From assembly GCA_013407085.1 (NCBI GenBank), contig JACCGJ010001305.1, positions 62,001 to 126,000 on the forward strand: a stretch of DNA of 64,000 nt. The letters are read 5' to 3'. This document shows, in pieces, positions 1 through 12,400 of the stretch. The position numbers were made by a program, and so were the translations under genes. Source of the DNA: Atriophallophorus winterbourni (taxonomy: Eukaryota; Platyhelminthes; Trematoda; Plagiorchiida; Microphallidae). How positions within the stretch are numbered: the first letter of the stretch is position 1; every line of letters starts with the position of its first letter. The notes below the pieces were generated by a model. The model searched no databases. It saw nothing but the letters and a program-made list of their open reading frames with translations, and was not told where the DNA came from.

Positions 1-278
1 CAAGCTTGCTCCAACGAATAAACCGGATAAATTAATTGCTTAACCAACTAACGCATTTATCGCATTTATTACCTGAATCAATCGTTCAGCTCCACGAGTC
101 TCAACCTTGATAATGTTTAGGCACAAATTTTTGATTCTGAATTCAACCGTTCACCGTATAAAAATTACATTTAACTTTCCATAGGATTAAATTTGTTGGT
201 TTAATCACCGATCGATTACCCGAGTTCCTATACTATATAACAACAATAATAATCAAGACAGTTATATATCATCCTTAC

Positions 279-479
279 TTGGACCAACCATGACACCGTA
301 GGGCGAATTCGGAATTTGTTGTCCGGCAAAAAATACGTTGACCGAATGCAATCCTTCATCTCTGGGAGTGTATTCAACCAGGTAATTGTCTTCACCTTGT
401 TTTGTGATCACTGGTTTGATTGTATCTCGTCTGCCTTGTGGATCGAGTATCACACAATCCACGTTTCCAGGTCCGGCGG
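279..479 (-). CDS. FLN: Filamin exon, Ig repeat 2
   Basis: 201 nt, from after ttcttcctag to the donor gtaaggat. It reads [38 protein letters not shown] and [16 protein letters not shown], the body of a filamin Ig repeat. It leaves in phase 1; the next exon is left of position 1. Positions 1-278 are intron. Confidence 0.9.
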
Positions 480-3400
480 CTAGGAAGAATAAACAAAGGT
501 GGTCAAATAAACGAATATGTGAAGTAGAATATTCCACCGTACTTCGATTGTGCTAGTCAAATTGGGGTCAAACAGGATAGGTCGAAATTCGAACTTGTGA
601 TTGCACTCCCGGAGTTAATGTTTCAGCGATCAGACCACACTTACTGTCTTTTCATTGTTTGCCGCATTTAACAATCGACATCTTAATGCTCATAGCAGTA
701 CAACCTAACTGAAGCCAAACAAATGGGTGCCGCACCCAACCAACGTTTAAGCATAGCATAATTGGAAGTGTAAGTTGATTGCGATTAATCCCGACCCTAA
801 AACGTACTCCCAAATGTTTGTTAGTAATACGGTATGATACGGGTGAAATGGATTGGAGTAGGCGATAAAATGTTTTATTTTCTCTTGTCAGGCCGCCAAA
901 GTCGGTTAAGCTCTGACTTTATCAGTACGAAGTGTTACGGGTAATATGACTCACCTGCTGCAGATATTTTTCGACTACAAGCGGCGCCCATTGTTACACC
1001 TAGAGATTTAGAGTTAGGGGCAAGTTGTGTGTAATGATTGCAATCGTTGCGTCCTCTAATTTTGTTGTTGTTGGCCTCCTTCGGTCGATGTCGACCATGG
1101 ATGTGTAATAAACGCTTGATTAACTGGACTTTTATTTTTTTTACGGGATTCCGGGTTGATAGTGGTTCACTGTCTGCTGATTGTCCTCAGGAATGTAATC
1201 GTAACGCGATCAGCATCTTTACCCGAAACTGGGCGACGTGTTTAAGGTCTCTGCAACCTACTAGACGTTACAACCGGAAACGCCATCTAGTCTCGATCAG
1301 CATGACCTTACTTCGTCTCGCTACAAGCGTACGCGCATTGTTGAGTAGGTCTGTCCCAATCAATCCACCCTCAACAAACCTGAAGAGGCGTCAACTAACG
1401 TTAACCTGTGTATAAATACACGCCCACATATTTTAAAGTTGAATATATATAAGTAAGATTCGACAACGCAGTTCGCTGAGAAATAACTATTTAACTTTGT
1501 GGCAACGTTCACTCTAAGTCAGGAGCATGACGTCGAGCGAAAGTTGAATAAGTCTTTATCATGAACGAGTATTTATTATGCTATGGTAATTGCGAAACTA
1601 TGTGCTTTTTGCTACCATAAAATTCGGGAATCTTGAATCAATAGTTAAAATAAAAATTCCCAGATCACGGGTTAGTTGCAAATGGTTTTACAACACCGAA
1701 CAACAACGGCAATTTTGACATCACATACCTTCGGTTGCTAAGTTATTAAAATACAGATAAAAAGTTTGTTTCATTAACATGTAACAAGATAGTTCTATCG
1801 CAAATCAATAGAAAAAGGCTACTAATAAATATTTGAAAAACGTCAACTGTTAGCAACAATTATTCTTCTCTCAAAGGAAGTACGTAATGAATCGTTTTGG
1901 ACTCCTGCTTACCTGGAACTTCACGTTAGGTGCCTTGTAGAACACAAAAATCGTATGACTGTGACCAAAATATGTTGTCCTTACTCCGACGTTAGGAACT
2001 AGAAGTTAACTAAAAACGACGCACTGAATAAGTTTTTATGAGCTGATACCCATTATTTTAGGTGAGGGTAAAAATATGTATATATACATCCTTCGGCTGA
2101 AATACCAGTTCCCCGAAGGTAATCGAATTCCATTTTCATTATAGATACTCCGCAGATTTAATTGAATATCTCTCTGATATATTAATTTGACGCAACAAGG
2201 TTTCGAACCAGATGAGTAAGCACTTTAGTAATCTACACAAATGCATGACTGCCATATTAGGACATGCATCTACTATTATGCATAATTCCACCGTTTGTAA
2301 GTTAGCGTCTTCACTAACCGGCAGTAAATATATTGAAGAAAGTTCTTCTCCCTGCCTGATTTCCTTGAGGTTCGATTCCGGGACCAGAAGCTGTTGCCTT
2401 GCTGGCATCGCCCACAGCTCCCTCGACCAAGACTTTGAAGGGCGAGTTGAGTATTTCCTTGGTAGCAAACTTGATGATGACACGGTATTCTCCCTCTTGC
2501 GTTGGAACGTATGCACACGAGTAACTTTGTTGTCGATCATTATTGCTGAGAATTTCACACTGAAATTTAACGTTTTCGGTTAAGTTGGATTTTTCAACAA
2601 TCGACTCTGAGTAAAATTTAATTATACGGCATTGACACAGATTACAATTTCGTAAAACTCCCGAATTCGTTTTACAAGTCAGCTTGATTCAATCTAGGTA
2701 ACGTTCTTAGTTAGAGATAATGAACCAGTTCAAGTGCATGCATAACGACATGGTAGTGAAGAAGAAGAAGAAGAAGAAAGAAGAATGACTTTATTCGTGT
2801 TCACGAATTTTCAGTGAAACCTCAGCAATCGACGTGAGACGCCAAGCGTATGCAACCTTTCGTAGCTTTTAAAAGGGCAAATGAGGATGAAGAAATGATG
2901 TACCCTCTAAGAGACGATGCTAAAAATATTTCAAATTGACATCGACCATCTACGTTTGTTTTTTATGCAAAAAAGGAAATGAAAGTGTTCTTGCATTAAT
3001 TCTCCACGTAGATTAGAAAGAGGAAAGGTAATTTCTGAGCACTTGGCATTTGCAGTCGTGTGTACACCTGATATTAACTCTGTTAGTGTCCGTAGAATGT
3101 TATGTTCACATTCCCGTACTTACACGCCATACCCTTGCATTGGTTACTGATAAACGTTTTGAGCGCTGGAACCGAACGCGCTTCAAGATTCTATATATAA
3201 ACATCGATGTTCTTCATTAAAAACTTGGTTTAACAGTGGTTCGGTTGGTATGAAGTTTACGACCAGAGGAAATAGCACTCGTTTAATCAGCAGAACACAA
3301 AAGATAACCAAATATCATGCAAATATTTGTCCAGCTGTACTGGCCGAAAAGATGGGAGCGTTTGTTGTAAACACACTGGAAAATTGCCCATGGGCAAACC

Positions 3401-6400
3401 CCATTCGCATGTGTTTACATGTGATTGAACAGATTGGTCGTGCCAGCCACGTCCAACAGTGGTTCCGAAATTGAAACATTGTTTATTATTTCTCCACTGT
3501 TTCACGGCACACAATTACTACTAGAACAGTTCCTACTTGTTGACAGCAGAAGCAAGAAACCGGTCACGGGTTGTTTAAGACTGAAAAGCGTGTAACATGG
3601 GATATTTTGTCATACTTTATCCCCATCTGTGTGCACTGCGTGCACGTGATTGTGATGGACTGGGTATGGCTGGTTGCACTATTTTTCATTCAGCATTTTC
3701 TTCCCAGTTCAAACTTTGTCAGTATAAATTTTATGATCCGTGGGGATAGCGCTTAACCGATCAGAGTAAAGCGAAAGAAGACGGAGCGCCACACATGCTT
3801 CAGTCCAGTCGAGATAACCATCTAAATAAAACGGTTTGTTGCAAGCATTCTGAGAAAGATTGCTATCCACGAATCGATCAATATAATGAGGAAGCGGTTG
3901 AGAAATGATTAGATGATGTAGTTCACATTTTCATACTTAACATTGGACAGTATTGTGAGACATTTTTCCCTTTGACAGGTATAGAAGTGAATCATGTTGC
4001 ATTAATCCAAATTTATCCATGCTAGGTCTGCAAAAATACACCGCCTAGGAAGAAATAATATGAGCCAGTAGATACTATGTTGTTTATATTTTACGCTCAC
4101 TTGGTTCGGAATTCGCGAGATGTTCTACTTATTGCTGGCGCAATTAAGGTTTGATAACGGCAAGTATTCAGTTGATACTCATTGTTCGACGTAAGTGAAT
4201 CACTCATATTAGCGGTTCTGACCGTTGGATTACTGTGTATTTACTGTTGTGTAGAAACGAAACGTTGCAACCACACGCCGCCCATATTTACTTAAAGGGA
4301 AATTCGAAGCATATCAAACCAAATGTACCTGATTAATGTCATGACTTACCGGTTCACGCTGTCCTTTAGGATTCAGTACGATCACTTCGACTTGTCCTTT
4401 TCCAGCGCTGAACGTGTCAATAGTGAATCTTGCTGGCTGACCAACTTTGTTCCCATGAGGTTGAAGACCTGAAATGTGTGGGTAACGATGAGCGACGGCT
4501 TGAGCTCGTTTTAACACATTCAACAAGAGAGAATGCTTTGCTTTTTGGCTAATAATTTGTGAGTTGCGGTGAGCTTATTCAAAATGCCAATATAATTTTG
4601 AAGAATCGATGAATGATATCTATGTTTAACTTAGCAATTAATGTAACATCAGGGGTGAAATCCTGTCGTGGTTTAACATTGTCAAAATGGTGGCGTATAA
4701 TTAAGCGTAATGAGGTTTTACCACACGCACAATCAGCCCTCCCAATAGTGAATTATACGAGTTGTTTTAATCGCTTTGAGATCAAGCTATAAAGATTGAC
4801 CAACTGTGCCTTCCGTTCAGGGGAATCACTTAAGCTTACGTTTGCGAAATACGGCGCGTTTTGATGCGGGCGCATATGTGCTACAATTCGAAAATTAGTT
4901 GTGCCTTCCGCGATCGAAAATAAGCACAAAGTGCTTAAATCCATTGCGTTCTCCGGTGTACTACTGAACACCGAAATTAATCGATGCGAGTCCACCTACA
5001 TTCCCGTGTGCGATTGGTCGTACGCCCATCGAATCAGTGGCCTTGACCTTACACACACGGATTGGTTCGACCGATCTCAAACGTGAATTATTGTACGTGA
5101 CGACACAAGCAACGAGAGCTTTACAAACTATCCAGAAATCGTGTTACGCAACTACGGTAAATTGTACTGCTTCATAAAGTATGCCCTAGAGACAACGTTC
5201 AATCAGTTAATCTTGAAATCGTTCAAATTTTGAGCAAAAATAGCGAAAAATTGATCTAATATTCAGTGAAGATTAATAGAGCTGGTTCTAAATAGCAACG
5301 AGTCAACAATCATTGTCCCATTTGGAATAGAAAAGAAAATTGCTTATTAAGTGTGGTTCAATTTCGCATGACTAAAGATCTCTGTGTGATAGAATAAAAA
5401 TTCAAACTTGCTTTTACTGGTCCTTACTTTTCTGTTGTGAAGTTTATTAAACATGTATTAATCATACTTATCACTTACTTGATGACGAAACGTCCACCAA
5501 CAACTACACAAGCTCGGCGAACACCATCTGAACAACATACTTATCACGTTGCATAAGGCTTTGGATTGCATTTCGGTGAATCATTTATTCACTATGCCTA
5601 GCATGCTGAAAACATTTTGAAAAATCATTACCAACTAAGCATGATCTAACTCGGCTAAGGTTAGTTTCCGCGCCTATACAGATAGCCGTGATAAAACCAT
5701 GATAAAGTACGCGCTTTTCAAAAGATAGATGGAAAGCTTGATCCAAGTTTGATAGGAGGCGTTCTTCATGCTAAAGTGAAGTAAGTGCAACGCGGTTGTG
5801 TCCATAACCCGAAAACCTTAACTTGTATGCAATGATATAACAGACACCATGCACAAGCCTCGGAGACCTAGTATTGAAATACCTATGGTTAATTTACAGC
5901 TATTGCGAAAATCACAGCTATCCATTTTCCAACAACGTATTGCGCTCGCGTGGCGTCCACTAAGACAAGGTTCGTCTGAATCCATAGTAGCGAAGAAATG
6001 AACAGTGTGTTCTTGTAATACTGAGCGATTTTTAATAACTCAAAACCCGGATAATTACGAAAAATTCTCTTGTTAATTAAAAAGTTTACTTCTTGGTTAA
6101 GGATCCACGCTGGGCTGCATCTAGATGGGTCGTAAGGAAAAGTTGATTTCTTCTTGATTTCTGATTCCAAATCAACCAGAGACAAACAGGCCTTTTGTAG
6201 CCTGTGTAGCTCACAAGGTTTCCTCTTTTAATCGGCATTATTTATTCTTGCAAACAAATCGATTTTCGCTACCGTGCACTTTATCACCTGGTTATGAAAA
6301 ACCGTTCGGCTTTGCATTGCACTTCATAAATAATTGTCAAAGTGCACTAACGTCCGAAAAATTGAAATTTCTTTTTGAAATTCAAATAGACATGCAGTAT

Positions 6401-9400
6401 GTAAATTCAAATGACCAGCAAACCATAATACATATCAATAATATAATAACGCAAGAAGAATTGTCTGAAGCGTTATGATCATGCTTTTAATTCATTGATT
6501 TTGCCTCATTATAGATATATGAAGAAGATGTAGAAGATGTTTCTATTCGTGTACAAGAATCTCCACCAATTAACTTAATTTCACCACAATTGCATATACT
6601 GAACACGAGGTTTATTCGAGAAATTAGGATAGTAATAACATAACTGTTGTGTAAGTCGACAGACTATCTTACTTTGTTAAAAAAAAGCGCATACAGTGAG
6701 AGAATGAGAAAGACGTTAGGGGTATGAACGTTATCGAGATTTGTTCTGTGCACACGCGCACAAGCGAACTGTTTTTGAACACATTATGTCGGTGAAAATA
6801 GTATAATGATTCTATCTTCAACAGATCTCAAACACACCCCGCAGCATTCTGGGAACCACGTCAAGGACCGTGAAAGCATTCGCCACTCTCTCGATGACCA
6901 TGTGAACCACATCGGTCTTGATCGTAACACCCCCATCTTGAACAAGCTTTGATGGGTTGATGCTAGGACATCTCCTTTGACAGTTCCTAACGGTTGACCG
7001 TTACATCCAACTCGATAGAATCAGGTGAATTAATTGAATGAGATTGAAATTGCTTGGCATGGTAGCCAATATTTATGTAGGTATCTCTCTACCGGTTTGG
7101 TGCCAGACGTTATTCTTTCTGGTCGACTGACGACAGTCCGTTGAACTATACAGTCTGGATTACGGTATAACCTGTTACCAGAACCAAGACGTTGAGGCAG
7201 CTAGATCAACACTACAATTCACCGCATAACAAATTCTGTTGCTCAGTAAAGCACTGCTAATGTTTAACAGTAGAAAAATTTACGAATCAATAATTGCGAT
7301 AAACCGAAATCCTTACCGGCTTATGATATGTTAGAATGTTACATGTTGCTCACATCCCCGAACTTAGAATGTTATAGTTAGAATATAGAATGTTAGAATG
7401 TTATGGTTTGTTTTGAAAAAGAGCGAGTACCAACAACACATGAAATCTTAATGGTTTTGGTGCCAAAAATTTGGTTTAAATAACTGAGCTAATGCCTTTT
7501 GTTAAACATTATCCGGCGTCAACCCAAAATCCACACGCAGTCTTTAATCTGCCCATGGAATTTTGGCCATTGATTCAGAATTGGTGCAAGTTGCGAATCG
7601 CGTTTGGATACCAAAACTGTTTTAGTAACCATACAGTATTCAAAGTTAGACTTTCGAAGCCACTGAAAATTAGGGTTCGGAGAACGAACCACGGTGTTTA
7701 AATGCAGAATGACAATGTGATTCTTGGTGAAGTGCTCAAGAAGCTTATAAACGGCCAACGATGGGAGATAAGAGCATAACTCTAGTAATTGTTTTGATTT
7801 TACTCGGTGAAATGTTGTACCACTATTCTTGGTAGAGCTAGTCGATATATAATCCCAATTTTAAAGCTCTAAGGAAGACAGCGTGAGTGTGCAGACTCTT
7901 TTATCCCATGGATTTCGGTTGTAACTAAATATGGAAATCACAAATACCAATTAATTATCCATGGGGTTTTCACTAGAATTCACATGACAATTGGGTTGTC
8001 GAATATGATGTCAATTTAAATTTTTCCAATGAGTTTTGCGTAGGTATTGCGCAAAATAATATCCCACGCGTGCTTTGAAGTCAGTTTATTATTTCGTAAG
8101 ACTCTTATGTTGTTGAAACAACAAAAATAAAGAGGTGGATACAAAATCTGTAGCTCAGATATGAGTTCACTCAGTTTGAAGGATGCGCAAATTTAACGGC
8201 ATGAGGGCAAACTGGGGAACTTTATATGAAACAGTTGGTTTGACATTGCAATTTCTTGCTTAGCGGAAAAGCCTAACCCATGATCGTCATGATATTCCGA
8301 TCAGCTTTCACGTTGAAAATGCGTGAAGGTCGGGCATTGAACCTTAGGCTTTGACACGATTTAATTGGTCCTGATTCATAGCTGTAAAACTCGATTGGAA
8401 TACAAGTGATTCGATATTACTGGCTGTCTCGTAACATGTACACATTTCTCTAGTGGCGGTGGATGCTCAGAAGCATTCATTTGCTACCGATTTGACTTTC
8501 ATCAGGCCAGGACTAACTTCTTGCTACCGACTTACTCGCATTGTACCAACAATGGGCCGCATAAAATTGACACATATTTAAATAAATGTGTTTTATATTT
8601 TAGCATCAATATCGCATATTGCTTTACAATCTAATTAACATGTTGTCACTGAATATTGACTCTTGCGTGGTGTTAGTTACGTTATTAACGCTGGATCTTT
8701 CAACAATTTGAGCAGATATGGCTTCATGACAGCGCTCCTCATTTGTTTTAATCCACCGTATCTTAATCCATTATTTCTAGCATTAATTATTCTGCGTTAT
8801 GTGCTTCAAATTGAGTTGAAATTGATGTTAATACCCAGAATAGTAATAAATTAAAATTAAAATCATGATCCATGAAAGCAAATCTAGATTGTCATGTGCT
8901 GCTTTTAGTTATAATCGATTGAAATTATTTCAGGAACACCGACTCGTCAGGCTTACCTTTAGGATCATTCATCTGTTTTTCCAATTCGGTTACAATTTTG
9001 TTTTCCCTCAAGTTTTTGATAGACATGGTTGGCCCGAAGAAGAACAAGTAACAAGACAAACTCTGTCTACCTAGCGCGTACAAAACACCAAGACCCTGCC
9101 GTGTATCGGTGGGTTTGGCAGAGTTCTTCCACCGTGGATCAGCGTCTTTGGAGCCAACGAAGTCTTTTGAAAATTGGTTCAAGTTAACAGGTGCCAATAT
9201 TGCTGCAGCCAGTAGTGTATGATCGACATCAACTTCGATGAGATATTGAAAACCGCTGCTCATTGATTGTCTTGCAATTGAAACACTTATAGACAGAATT
9301 GCACGAAGAAACGAGCTTACTTCTATATGTTCCATCAACATATGTTTCCTTTATAAACATGTGGAAGATTAAAGCAGCTTATCGGCTCTCTTAGGAAAAC

Positions 9401-12400
9401 CTGCTGGATGCAAAGTTGGGCCGCTTTGCGAAAACGTTTTCTAAGCGCGCCTCGGTTTTCTTTTAATATTGATTTTCATTTCGGCCAATCAAATTTCATC
9501 TTTATTGAGCTCATTCAGGCTTGTAACGGGATTCGCCAAAAATATGGTTCAACTGTTGCCATTAAAGCATTGGACCGTCGATTTTGAGTAGATGGATCAG
9601 TCCATCTTTGGTCATGACTCTCTGAATGTTACTTTTGACAAACTTACGGTATTTTTACCGTTTCTTGTGTAGAAATTAGTTATACGTTGCTAAGTGACGC
9701 TGGTGAAAAGTAGTGTACAATTGCAGGAAAATTGCTTCAAATAAGCAAAACATTTTGAATTACAAAAAATATTAACCTCATTATTGCACTCAACTGATTA
9801 TGTATATTTGCTGTCAAAATATATTCAAGGTGACCTCAAATAAAGAGAGCAGTGAGCTATTTCTTGTACCGAACTATAAATTTTCATAGCTTATGGAAGA
9901 TGAAGACCTCTCAACATTAAAGTAAATCATTGTGAGCACATTAATTAGAATACCTGGACCGTAAGCGCGAACAAGTTCCGGTGTAGCCTTTGGCCGCAGA
10001 GGTGCCCCTTCTTTAAGTTTCGCACTTGGAAATTGGCTCAAGTAAGTCATCATCGCTTTCTCATCGACACGTGGATTGATCATTTCCTCTGGCCGAATCA
10101 GTTGAGGAACCTCGAGCCATTGTTCAGCTGCATTCATGGCCTCACGAGCATTGCGAAGGTTTTGTTTTGGCTCCCACTGACGCCAATCAGGACACAGACC
10201 AGGCGCACATGCGTCAACCAAAGCACCAATTGCGGTTCCATCGTTCCAGTCTGTAGTGAAATTTTTCACTGGCCTGTCAGCCAGTTTGTTATTTATCCAA
10301 GACAAAAGCCTCTGCTTTGGTGTGGGTCCTTGACCTTGCTGAATTCGCAAAAAAGGGTGAAATTATAATAATGCATCAATGGGTGCAATACATTTTACAG
10401 CCCAATCCGATATAACACAAAGTTGTGAAAACAGAATAACTCAAAGATATTTACCGCCACCGTTATTTGCTTTTACCAAAGGTGAACAAACGAAATACCT
10501 CTTGGATTTCCTTTGAAGGAATTACGCGAATCTCGTACACAACTGACCATCTGTTGCCCTTGGTTGATGGATCGATGTGAGTGTATCTCTGGTCGCTATG
10601 CTTCGAACTTTCCAGACCAATGTCTCGATAGTAATTACGTGGCAAAGACCGTGAGCGTTTACTGAGGATTCGACGCAGGTATAGGCCATACTGATCTCAA
10701 AAGTGTAGCAAAACAATATTATAATTTCACGAAGTTTGTAACTTATTGGGATTAAATTACGGGCATAAAAGTGATCTGCTTAAGTGATTGATCAGTATTT
10801 CGAAATTTCAATGCAGATTCTAGTAGTGTTCCTAATATCACGAACGCAGTCTGAAACGATTCCAAACTTGTTAAGCATTAAATGGGGTATTAAAGAAATC
10901 AACAATGCTATGATCAGCCGTTAATCACACATGACTAAAACAACTGTATGCGAAAAAATGCCTATCCCTTATTGTAAGGGTGAGGAATTACGCGCGTTTA
11001 TTATGCACTTGACCAGATGGCCTTGTGATGTGGGATTCGTGGGTGAGTGCGCTCAGCGTTGACCTTAATGATGAATTAGGACAATCGACACGTGGGCACG
11101 TAACGCCGGGGGTGACGTGGTTAACATTGGGTGTGTGTGTTCAACGTACTGGAAGTTAGGACAGGAAATGCGGATGGCATCGACTGGCCTAAAGCACTCC
11201 CACACCACTGCAGTATGACAATAAGTGAAGTGGGCAAAGAAATTTGAGTGCAATCGGTTAGAGAAGGTTTTGGGTAACGTTTCACGTCTGACACAGAAGC
11301 TTGTTAGACCAAGGGTGATAGTCAGGACAGGGAACATGTTTAAGTAGTAGTCAACCCTCCACCATTGATTTGACCTTACCGCTAAACATCCTATAGTACG
11401 CCTACGGTGTGTCACGTCTCGTGGGCATGACCAGGATCAGTGGTCGATTTACCTACTAGTGTGTATCGACATCAATTTAATACAACTGAACACGGTCAAG
11501 GTCGGTTGACGCAGCGGCCCACATGCGTAAAAGTACATAACTAGCGGCGCTATGGTTAAGCAATTTTTGATGAAAAACAAAAATCTAATTAACTAGTAGG
11601 GATAAGGTGAATAACAACTATTTACCTTCTGTGTCAGAAGTGAAACGTTACCCAAAACCTGCTCTAACCGATTGCACTCAAATTTCATTGCATTATGAAT
11701 ACACGATCGGTCCCAAACATATTCCAATCTAAGTGCAGTGTGAATTGTCATTTTTCAATGCACACGGAAACTGATCTTAATACAACCGTTTGATGAACAA
11801 CAAGAAAATATGCTTGGGCTGCTTGGCCAACTGGAGTAAGTACTGATGTTGACCCCTACTGTTATTTTTTGAAGTCATGCTATTTTGCTGAACGTAGCCC
11901 CAGTGGATGGAATAGGCTAATTAGTCTAATTGACTCCCCGGATTGTAAATCAAATAAATGTAAGACGAAACTGAGGAAAGCAACCTTAGCACACACGCGG
12001 TGATTTATCACGAACACATTCGTTCATTTAAGGTGCATGTATGGTAGGCTGACTTGAAGATCAGATCAAACTTACTCCGTGATCCACTTCTCCTTCCCAT
12101 AAGGGAATAGTGATTGAGTAGTGAAGAATCAAAGTCCATATCAATCCGAGAATAAGCTTGCTGCGGCAATCCACTATGTCTGTGCTATCTGTAGATGAAA
12201 TATATACAAGGTTTGTAGCTACATGGTGTAAATGGGCGAAATACTTTTTATTATAAAAATCACGGGCGATACAAACATATATAATAAAAAATATTAAATA
12301 TATATGGCTAGGTGTGTGGAGCAATCGTAAAAATAAGGGTGGGAGAAGTCTCATTGTTTCGGTACACTGTGATGGTATCGAATAACCACACACCAGTTGA

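Larger units (their letters stand above)
2560..4349. other. Filamin intron with microsatellite and hammerhead-repeat remnant
   Basis: It holds a (GAA)n run at about 2,758-2,786 and a degenerate plus-strand hammerhead-family copy at about 3,420-3,590. Nothing else is supported. Confidence 0.6.
4469..9953. other. Large filamin intron
   Basis: About 5.5 kb between the CH2 exon and the first Ig exon. It contains the candidate first exon at 8957-9026 and a hammerhead-family remnant at 7,320-7,760. The open frames at 4,753-4,995 and 5,889-6,185 (minus) and 6,248-6,478 (plus) have no recognisable domain and I treat them as chance. Nothing else is supported. Confidence 0.6.
10339..12075. other. Filamin intron with R2 repeat
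   Basis: It contains the candidate exon at 10499-10690 and an R2 dispersed repeat (about 10,985-11,700). The minus-strand open frame at 11,065-11,415 lies inside R2 and is not a supported gene. Confidence 0.6.

Noticed and set aside
1038..1415. 125-codon plus-strand frame
   Set aside because: Antisense within a filamin intron, with no recognised domain; probably chance, though it is slightly GC-richer than its surroundings.
5889..6185. 98-codon minus-strand frame in a filamin intron
   Set aside because: No filamin similarity, no phase-compatible splice sites noted, and AT-rich codon texture.
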